This document shows, piece by piece, positions 58,412 to 64,000 of a stretch of DNA of 64,000 bases. A model generated the notes under the pieces. The model made no database searches, was not told the DNA's origin, and saw only the letters and a list, made by a program, of their open reading frames with translations. The position numbers and the translations under genes were made by a program. Each line of letters starts with the position of its first letter. Position 1 is the first letter of the stretch. This DNA is from Maribellus sp. CM-23 (lineage in GTDB: Bacteria > Bacteroidota > Bacteroidia > Bacteroidales > Prolixibacteraceae): positions 597,446 to 661,445 of the forward strand of contig NZ_JADWYJ010000001.1 of the NCBI RefSeq assembly GCF_021354595.1, given 5' to 3'.

Positions 58412-59663
58412 ACTCGTAACGCAGCGATTCAATCGGGTCGAGTTTCGATGCTTTTTGTGCCGGGTAGTAACCAGAAATAATTCCAACAAAAAAACATAAG
58501 ATTACCCCCAGAATAATCCAGGTCCAGGGAATGATAAAGGAGGAACCGATCAGCGAAGAAACCAGGTTACCGGCAATGATTCCGAGGATAATTCCCACGA
58601 AGCCGCCAATCTGCCCCACCACAATTGCCTCTACCAGAAACTGTTGCTTTACCGTTGAACTCTTCGCTCCGATTGCCTTCCTGACGCCAATTTCCCGCGT
58701 GCGCTCGGTCACCGAAACCAACATAATATTCATTAAGCCAACCGCTGCTCCCAGCAAGGTTATCAGCCCAATGATGGTAGCCACAAAGGTGATGTTCTTT
58801 ATATTCTCCAACAGCATGTTGGCAAGATTGTCACTTTTTTCGATGTTAAAATCCGATTCATCCAGCGGATCAAGGTCACGGACAATGCGAAAAGTTGCTT
58901 CGGCCTGGCCAACGGCAGCGTCCATTAATTCTGGGCGATCGACCATTACCTGCACACCGAAATTCATGTTCGGGCGGGAAAAATAAGTGCGTGCATTGGA
59001 GTAAGGAATAAAACACACCATATCGCTGTTCATTCCAAAACCACTCCCCTTTTTCTTTAATACACCAATCACCTTGTACTTTCCACTACCGATACTGATC
59101 ACTTTATCTACCGGCTCCTCACCCGATTTAAACAGGCGACGCGCCAACTCGCTTCCGAGTAAAACCACATTACGTCCGGAAGTAATATCCTGACCACTAA
59201 AACTCCGGCCTTTGCCAACCTCATATCCCGAAGTAGCCAGGTAATTCTCATCGATCCCCCGTACCGTGATGTTCGGATTTGTTTTTTCCGACCCGTATTT
59301 TAAAGTAGCCGTTCCGGTGCAATACACCGAGATTGCAGTTTGTGCAGGGAAATCAAAGCTTCCCTTGAACTCCTTTGCCTGATAATAAGATATATAGGAA
59401 TAATTTTTAGCCCGGTAACGTTTTGCTCCAATCTGCACATTCATTCCACGGCTTGAAATGGAAAAAGTATTGGCACCCATAGAAGCAAACTCCTTGGTGA
59501 TCGAATTTTTGATCGAGTCAATGGCTGTCAGAATTCCAACCAGTGCGGTAATCCCAACAGCAATAATCAGTACCGTTAAAACAGTACGCAACAAATTGCT
59601 TTTTATCGAAATTAAAGCAATCCGTATATTTTCTGCAAAAAGGGTGGTCTGCCGCATAAGCAA
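58410..59663 (-). CDS. ABC transporter permease (MacB/FtsX type)
   Basis: The 417-residue protein has one N-terminal span ([20 protein letters not shown]), a large periplasmic MacB-PCD domain (about 55-260), and three C-terminal spans of an FtsX domain with the family motif [15 protein letters not shown]. MacB-type permeases move peptides, lipoproteins or drugs across the envelope by mechanotransmission, with a separate or fused ATPase. No ATPase gene is adjacent in the window. An in-frame Met at residue 3 is an alternative start. Confidence 0.9.
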   Translation of the reverse strand: MLMRQTTLFAENIRIALISIKSNLLRTVLTVLIIAVGITALVGILTAIDSIKNSITKEFASMGANTFSISSRGMNVQIGAKRYRAKNYSYISYYQAKEFKGSFDFPAQTAISVYCTGTATLKYGSEKTNPNITVRGIDENYLATSGYEVGKGRSFSGQDITSGRNVVLLGSELARRLFKSGEEPVDKVISIGSGKYKVIGVLKKKGSGFGMNSDMVCFIPYSNARTYFSRPNMNFGVQVMVDRPELMDAAVGQAEATFRIVRDLDPLDESDFNIEKSDNLANMLLENIKNITFVATIIGLITLLGAAVGLMNIMLVSVTERTREIGVRKAIGAKSSTVKQQFLVEAIVVGQIGGFVGIILGIIAGNLVSSLIGSSFIIPWTWIILGVILCFFVGIISGYYPAQKASKLDPIESLRYE

Positions 59664-60041
59664 GTATCAATTCAGAGTAAAAATAATAATCTTTCGGGTG
59701 CAATCTCCACAAGTGAAGGCAAATAAACGAACTCCCTAAATTATGTACTATTAATTATTGTATAAGTACAGCCTGCCCTGCTAAAATTACGAAAGCCTCT
59801 CAATTATTTTTGACAATGCCCGGTGTAGATGAAAGAGCCCTATAAAGGATTACCACGCAATAAAATGAAGAAGGTTCCAATTTCAGGAACCAGAGATACA
59901 GGGAAAAACAGTAGTACTCTTTATGAGTTGATATACAGCACTTCAAATTAATTACACACGCACAAAATTAAAGGAAAGCATTCTGCCAATTGCGAAAAAA
60001 TTACTTTATATTCGCACACCTAATTAGTTATCAAAATAATA
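59664..60041. other. divergent intergenic region
   Basis: 378 bases with a small hairpin GGTTCC...GGAACC (59873-59891) and a weak -7 match TATATTCG near 60013 ahead of the FKBP gene. No gene or repeat stands out. Confidence 0.55.
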
Positions 60042-60653
60042 ATGTCAAAAATCAAATTAAGCGACGATTTAGAAAAGTTCAGTTATTCATTGGGATTAAG
60101 TATCTCTGCAAACCTTATTCAGTCGGGTGTTAAAACCATTCATCCGGATGCATTTGTAGCAGCCTTAAAAGATGTTTTCACCGGAGAGAAACCACAAATT
60201 TCGCCCGAAGAAGCCAATCAGATTCTGGAATCTTTTGTTGCGCAATCGCAAGAAGGAGAAAACAATAAAAACCTGGAAGAAGGACAGGCTTTTCTTTCTG
60301 AAAATGCCAGGAAAAGCGGAGTGATTGTGCTGCCAAGCGGCTTACAATACGAAGTGATGAAAGAAGGTGAAGGCGAAATTCCGACTGCCACCGACCAGGT
60401 AAAATGCCATTACCACGGCACCCTGATTGACGGCACTGTTTTCGACAGCTCGGTACAACGTAATCAGCCGGCAGTATTCCCGGTTAACGGCGTGATCCAG
60501 GGATGGGTAGAAGCACTTCAGTTGATGTCGGTCGGATCAAAATGGAAACTTTTCATCCCATCGGAACTGGCTTACGGCCCCCGTGGTGCAGGCGGTGCCA
60601 TTGGCCCGAATTCCACCTTGGTTTTCGAAGTTGAATTATTGGAGATCATGTAA
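60042..60653 (+). CDS. cytoplasmic FKBP-type peptidyl-prolyl isomerase (FklB-like)
   Basis: The 203-residue protein has an N-terminal helical dimerisation domain (KFSYSLGLSISANLIQSGV) and a C-terminal FKBP domain ([50 protein letters not shown]). No signal peptide is present, so it is cytoplasmic. It lies 51 bases before a lipoprotein paralogue with about the same layout; the two probably arose by tandem duplication. Confidence 0.93.
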   Translation: MSKIKLSDDLEKFSYSLGLSISANLIQSGVKTIHPDAFVAALKDVFTGEKPQISPEEANQILESFVAQSQEGENNKNLEEGQAFLSENARKSGVIVLPSGLQYEVMKEGEGEIPTATDQVKCHYHGTLIDGTVFDSSVQRNQPAVFPVNGVIQGWVEALQLMSVGSKWKLFIPSELAYGPRGAGGAIGPNSTLVFEVELLEIM

Positions 60654-60704
60654 TTTGATTGTTCCTGACATCCTGATTTAGATCAAACATAAAATTTAAT
60701 AGAA

Positions 60705-61418
60705 ATGAAAAATGCAATTCTTTTTGTAGCGGTCGTAGCAATGATGATCGCAGCAACATCTTGCCAACCTGGCGGTGCTCCTGATGTAAAACTTGAAACC
60801 CGTGCTGACTCAGCAAGTTATGCCATTGGTGTACTGGTGGGTGCCAACAACAAAAAACAACTGGAAGGAGCTCCCGGAGGTAAAACGATGAACATTGAAG
60901 CGATGGCTCAGGCTTTCCGTTCTTCTTCATTGGGCGAAGAAGTTAAAATTTCGGAAGAAGATGCCAATGCACTGATTCAGAAATTCTTTATGGAAGAAAA
61001 CGACCGCGAAGCACAGGAAAACCTGGAAGCCGGTAACAAATTCCTCGAAGAAAACGGTAAACGCGAAGGCGTAACAACTACCGAAAGTGGTTTACAGTAC
61101 GAAGTGCTGACAGAAGGAACCGGTGAAAAACCTGCTGCTACTGATCAGGTGCGTGTACACTACCATGGTACTTTAACTGATGGTACTGTTTTCGACAGCT
61201 CGGTTGATCGCGGAGAGCCTACAGTATTTGGTGTTAACCGTGTTATTCCAGGTTGGACAGAAGCCCTTCAACTGATGCCGGTTGGATCAAAATGGAAAGT
61301 TTATATTCCTGCAGAACTTGCTTATGGCGAACGTGGTGCAGGTGCCAACATTGGCCCAAACTCGGCACTTGTTTTCGAAGTTGAATTACTCGAAATTGTA
61401 AAAGAAGACAACAAATAA
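60705..61418 (+). CDS. FKBP-type peptidyl-prolyl isomerase, lipoprotein
   Basis: The 237-residue protein is a lipoprotein (signal to Cys20, lipobox AATSC) with the same helical N-domain plus FKBP domain as its neighbour ([42 protein letters not shown]). It works in the periplasm or outer membrane. Together the pair covers both sides of the inner membrane. A terminator follows. Confidence 0.94.
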   Translation: MKNAILFVAVVAMMIAATSCQPGGAPDVKLETRADSASYAIGVLVGANNKKQLEGAPGGKTMNIEAMAQAFRSSSLGEEVKISEEDANALIQKFFMEENDREAQENLEAGNKFLEENGKREGVTTTESGLQYEVLTEGTGEKPAATDQVRVHYHGTLTDGTVFDSSVDRGEPTVFGVNRVIPGWTEALQLMPVGSKWKVYIPAELAYGERGAGANIGPNSALVFEVELLEIVKEDNK

Positions 61419-61447
61419 GATTACCGTTTAGGAAATCATGTTGATAA

Positions 61448-61484
61448 AAACCCTTTGTCTCGTTCAGGCAAAGGGTTTCTTTTT
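61448..61484 (+). terminator. terminator of the FKBP pair
   Basis: AAACCCTTTG / CAAAGGGTTT, a perfect 10-bp stem with 11-base loop, followed by CTTTTTT. Confidence 0.9.
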
Positions 61485-61519
61485 TATATTTTTGAGCCTC
61501 ATCAACAAGAAAGGATAAA

Positions 61520-61891
61520 ATGGCATTAAGCGTAAAAGGAAAAGTAGATCAGATTTTAAAGCCTGAATCGGGAGTGAGCCGTGCAGGGAAAGAATGGAAG
61601 AAACAGGAATTCGTACTGGAAACAGAAGAGCAGTATCCCCGGAAAGTGTGTTTCACGCTGTTTGGAGAAAAAGTGGACCTGTTGAACGGATTGAATGCAG
61701 GCGAAAGTGTGGAGGTTTCCTTTAACGTTGAATCGCGCGAGTTTAACGGGCGCTGGTTTACCAATGTAAATGCCTGGAAAATTGACCGTGCAACCGACGA
61801 CCAGAATTTCCCGGAACCACCACCGGAGTTCAGAATGCAAGATATCCCGCCGGAGCCGGGAGACGATGCAGCAGGTGATTTGCCGTTCTAA
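61520..61891 (+). CDS. DUF3127 OB-fold-like protein with SSB-like C-terminal tip
   Basis: The 123-residue protein matches DUF3127: VKGKVDQILKPESGVSRAG, KQEFVLETEEQYPRKVCF and REFNGRWFTNVNAWKID, a beta-barrel pattern close to OB folds. After residue 93 it becomes acidic and proline-rich and ends GDDAAGDLPF, resembling the acidic tip (DDIPF) by which SSB recruits partners. No signal. It stands alone, with terminators before and after. DNA binding is suspected, not shown. Confidence 0.85.
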   Translation: MALSVKGKVDQILKPESGVSRAGKEWKKQEFVLETEEQYPRKVCFTLFGEKVDLLNGLNAGESVEVSFNVESREFNGRWFTNVNAWKIDRATDDQNFPEPPPEFRMQDIPPEPGDDAAGDLPF

Positions 61892-61916
61892 AACAGAAGG
61901 ATTATTCCAATACAAT

Positions 61917-61951
61917 AAAAAGCCGGAGGTTTCAAAAACTTCCGGCTTTCT
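61917..61951 (+). terminator. terminator of the DUF3127 gene
   Basis: AAGCCGGAGGTTT / AAACTTCCGGCTT stem with one G-U pair, three-base loop, followed by TCTTATG, 26 bases after the stop. Confidence 0.85.
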
Positions 61952-62000
61952 TATGTTTGAAATAATGTGCGTCCACTATAATAAAGATTCCTCACTTTCC

Positions 62001-62112
62001 TCGGAATGACAAGGTCTTTAACGTTTCCAGTAGATTGAGGGGATATTTTGGCGGATTCCCACCAAAATATCCCCTCAATCTACTTCCAGATCATAATTCG
62101 TTGTCATTCTGA
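62001..62112. repeat. nested palindromic element
   Basis: Inner arms GTAGATTGAGGGGATATTTT-GG (62030-62051) and its exact complement (62062-62083) are 22 bp long with a ten-base loop. Outer arms TCGGAATGACAA (62001-62012) and TTGTCATTCTGA (62101-62112) match at 11 of 12. The outer GTCATTCTGAGCG sequence is a frequent intergenic motif in bacteria. No open frame; probably a non-autonomous repeat element. Confidence 0.85.
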
Positions 62113-62184
62113 GCGTAATAAAATGAAGCGACAGAATCTACTCATAAAACACTTTATTGGACTGTTGTGATGTAAAGTACCTAA

Positions 62185-62952
62185 TTACCCCCGAGTAAAC
62201 ACAGGTTTTCCGGGCTTTGACAAACGCGGATTAAAAACATAGCCTTCCGAATCAAAAGCCTGCAAATCTTCCACTTTCTCCACCTTGTTTTCAATGATAA
62301 AACGCGTCATTAAACCCCGGGCTTTCTTCGCAAAAAAGGAGATCATTTTGTACTCACCGTTCTTCATATCTTTAAACTCCGGCGTAACAATCTCGGCTCC
62401 CAGTTTTTTAGGATCGATGCTTTTGTAGTACTCGTTCGACGCCAGGTTGATCAGTACCTGACTCCCCGATTCTGCAATCGCTTCCTTTATTTTGGGCGTG
62501 ATTTTGCTTTTCCAGAACGCATACAAATCATCCGAACGCAGGTATTTCAGCTTGGTACCCATTTCCAGGCGATAGGGCTGAATGAGGTCGAGCGGGCGCA
62601 AAACCCCGTACAAACCGGAAAGAATGCGCAGCTTGTTTTGCAGCAACATCAACTGATCCTCGGTAAGCGAAGGCGCATCGAGTCCCTGGTATACATCACC
62701 GTTAAACGCCAGTACCGCCTGTTTGGCATTTTCGGGCGTAAAAGGCGGTTGCCAGGTTTGGTTACGCTCGTAGTTCAGTTGCCCCAGGGCGGCCGAAATC
62801 CCCATCAACTCCGAAAGTTGTTTGGGTTTCATTTTTCGCAACCGGGTCATTAGCTTTTCCGATTCGTCCAGCATGTCGGGCCGGGTAAAAGTAGCTGTGG
62901 TGGGGGCTGTTTCAAAGTCCAGCGATTTGGCCGGAGATATAACTATTAACAT
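62185..62952 (-). CDS. yaaA: YaaA-family peroxide stress protein
   Basis: The 255-residue protein starts MLIVISPAKSLDFE, the diagnostic motif of the YaaA/DUF328 family, and has LAFNGDVYQGLDA, ILSGLYGVLRPLDLIQPYRLEMGTK and AKKARGLM segments in order. In E. coli it limits intracellular iron under peroxide stress. It is a full-length member. A -7 match (TAATTTTG, 62978-62985) lies 25 bases ahead. Confidence 0.95.
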   Translation of the reverse strand: MLIVISPAKSLDFETAPTTATFTRPDMLDESEKLMTRLRKMKPKQLSELMGISAALGQLNYERNQTWQPPFTPENAKQAVLAFNGDVYQGLDAPSLTEDQLMLLQNKLRILSGLYGVLRPLDLIQPYRLEMGTKLKYLRSDDLYAFWKSKITPKIKEAIAESGSQVLINLASNEYYKSIDPKKLGAEIVTPEFKDMKNGEYKMISFFAKKARGLMTRFIIENKVEKVEDLQAFDSEGYVFNPRLSKPGKPVFTRG

Positions 62953-62977
62953 GACAGTATAGCTGATTATTTGTTTC

Positions 62978-62985
62978 CAAAATTA
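62978..62985 (-). promoter_or_regulatory. possible -7 element for yaaA
   Basis: TAATTTTG on the minus strand; -33 not evident. Confidence 0.35.
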
Positions 62986-63096
62986 ACAGGAAAAACACAG
63001 GAAAGTTTAAAAGATCGTCAATAGTATCCGCAAAATTCAGGAGACTGCTTCCCTGTGATGTACAGAAGCACAGCAACGATAAATTCGGACATAAAA

Positions 63097-63130
63097 AGAA
63101 CGAGCATGTCTTAATGGACAGCTCGGTCTT
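63097..63130 (-). terminator. terminator of the MutS2-like gene
   Basis: AAGACCGAGC...GCTCGTTCTT on the minus strand with one mismatch and then TTTATG, 10 bases after the stop. Confidence 0.75.
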
Positions 63131-63139
63131 CCGTTGTAT

Positions 63140-64000
63140 CTACTGGTCTTTTTTGCTGACAAGATTCAGTCGGTCCAAAGCAACAGTACTTTTCAGGCTG
63201 CCAAATACTACCGTTACCTTCTTCCCTTTCATCTCCAGAACAAGTCCCGGTGCGGTTTGTCCTTCCAGACAAACAGTATCGCCCGTCTCAATTACCGCAT
63301 TGATTACTGGCGGCTTATCTTCTGCCGGTTTATTTGTCTGAGCAGGATTGACTTCTGAAACAGTAACCGGATTGTCCACCTGCTGTTTTACTTCTTTTCG
63401 CCTGGCTTCCCAATAAAGCTTGTCGCGGGCAATCGACTGCAAGAAATTATCCATGTTGATAAAATCGTCCCCAATTTTGGCCGACGAATCTACAATAATA
63501 TCTTCCGGTAAGCCAATTCGCCGGGCCACTTCAATGGCAAACGAACTTCCCGGATTGCCAATGGAAAGCCGGTACAGCGGTTGCATCCGTTCCGCATCAT
63601 AAAGCATCGCCCCGTTGATAATCCCATCGGTTTCGTAGGCAAAGTGTTTCAGGTTCTGAAAGTGCGTGGTAATAACCCCAAAGCTGTGCTTTCGGTTGAA
63701 GCGGTCGAGCAGGGTTTCGGCAATCGCTCCGCCAATCTGAGGTTCTGTTCCACTGCCAAACTCATCAATCAAAATCAGCGTTTGGGCGGTACAGTTTTCG
63801 ACAAAAAACTTCATGTTGCCCAAATGCGAGGTATAAGTACTAAGACTGTTCTCAATGCTTTGCCCATCGCCAATGTCCATAAAAATGTGCTCAAATATTC
63901 CGGCCTGCGACTCCTTGCTTACCGGAATAAGAAGCCCGCATTGCAGCATGTATTGCAACAAGGCAACAGTTTTTAAACACAGCGATTTTCCTCCCGCATT
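63140..64000 (-). CDS. MutS2-like DNA-binding ATPase (N-terminal part outside the window)
   Basis: The last 286 codons are present and run off the right edge. The visible start is the Walker A (NAGGKS), followed by LIDEFGSGTEPQIGGAIAE (Walker B and signature) and TTHFQNLKHFA; all are the MutS-family ATPase core. After the ATPase comes a short helical linker (SIARDKLYWEARRKEVKQQV) and a KOW-like beta segment (GDTVCLEGQTAPGLVLEMKG), then the stop. The Smr nuclease domain that ends typical MutS2 is absent, so this form may bind and remodel branched DNA or ribosomes without cutting. Confidence 0.85.
   Translation of the reverse strand, partial: NAGGKSLCLKTVALLQYMLQCGLLIPVSKESQAGIFEHIFMDIGDGQSIENSLSTYTSHLGNMKFFVENCTAQTLILIDEFGSGTEPQIGGAIAETLLDRFNRKHSFGVITTHFQNLKHFAYETDGIINGAMLYDAERMQPLYRLSIGNPGSSFAIEVARRIGLPEDIIVDSSAKIGDDFINMDNFLQSIARDKLYWEARRKEVKQQVDNPVTVSEVNPAQTNKPAEDKPPVINAVIETGDTVCLEGQTAPGLVLEMKGKKVTVVFGSLKSTVALDRLNLVSKKDQ

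Larger units (their letters stand above)
61892..62184. other. intergenic region with terminator and palindromic element
   Basis: 293 bases between convergent genes, filled by a terminator and a nested inverted repeat; nothing coding. Confidence 0.7.

Overview
The window reads as a chromosomal segment of a Bacteroidota bacterium, most likely a Bacteroidia/Marinilabiliales (Prolixibacteraceae-like) marine or sediment organism. The evidence is a SusD-type tail, a type IX secretion (T9SS) protein (PorT-like) together with a large T9SS cargo protein, a BT_2262-like lipoprotein, DUF3127 and DUF3467 genes, and repeated promoter elements of the Bacteroidota form TAnnTTTG (-7) with TTTG/TTG at -33. 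The family-level placement is inference. No phage, transposase, CRISPR array, defence island or rRNA operon was seen; genes are mostly intact and housekeeping in character.

Layout. 1-1.3 kb: the end of a SusD-like gene and two small surface lipoproteins. 1.3-11.4 kb: cyclophilin, S37-type peptidase, EamA transporter, TlpA-like thiol protein, patatin-like phospholipase with a glutamine amidotransferase, asparagine synthase, DUF3788 protein, an SDR and a Crp-like regulator. 11.4-12.7 kb: a gene-free island of palindromes and periodic repeats. 12.7-20.4 kb: acetate transporter, the etfB-etfA-acyl-CoA dehydrogenase operon, a secreted protein of unknown function, and a nitroreductase with an OhrR-like MarR regulator. 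20.5-35.4 kb (all minus strand): the main information-processing block, transcribed rpsU-xerC-hpf, tRNA-Gly, tRNA-Thr, tuf, secE, nusG, rplK, rplA, rplJ, rplL, rpoB, rpoC, DUF3467. 35.4-42 kb: helix-hairpin-helix protein, sodium symporter, TamA-like outer-membrane protein, rRNA methyltransferase and another repeat island. 42-50.6 kb: lipid A acyltransferase, porT-like, menG/ubiE, PurL-like protein, SDR, glycosyltransferase, LytS/LytTR two-component pair, nitroreductase. 50.7-64 kb: a 1807-residue SprB-repeat protein, small lipoprotein, GAPDH, ABC permease, two FKBP isomerases, DUF3127 protein, YaaA and the C-terminal part of a MutS2-like ATPase.

How parts connect. The ribosomal/RNA polymerase block is one collinear series with a canonical promoter in front of rpsU, a stable-RNA promoter in front of the tRNAs, an attenuator-like hairpin between rplL and rpoB, and a terminator after DUF3467. 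EtfA/B and the acyl-CoA dehydrogenase form a fatty-acid/acyl-CoA oxidation module. PorT-like protein and the giant C-terminal-signal protein belong to the same secretion route.

The least explained material is non-coding: a 20-bp-period CCTGT array that changes polarity in its middle, a 21-bp array of two strictly alternating unit types, 7-bp and 8-bp periodic arrays that recur in the same orientation at the 3' ends of genes, a 144-bp MITE-like element, a long perfect palindrome nested in an outer inverted repeat, and a promoter flanked by 12-bp inverted repeats. I found no clear new protein system; these DNA elements are the best candidates for something undescribed.
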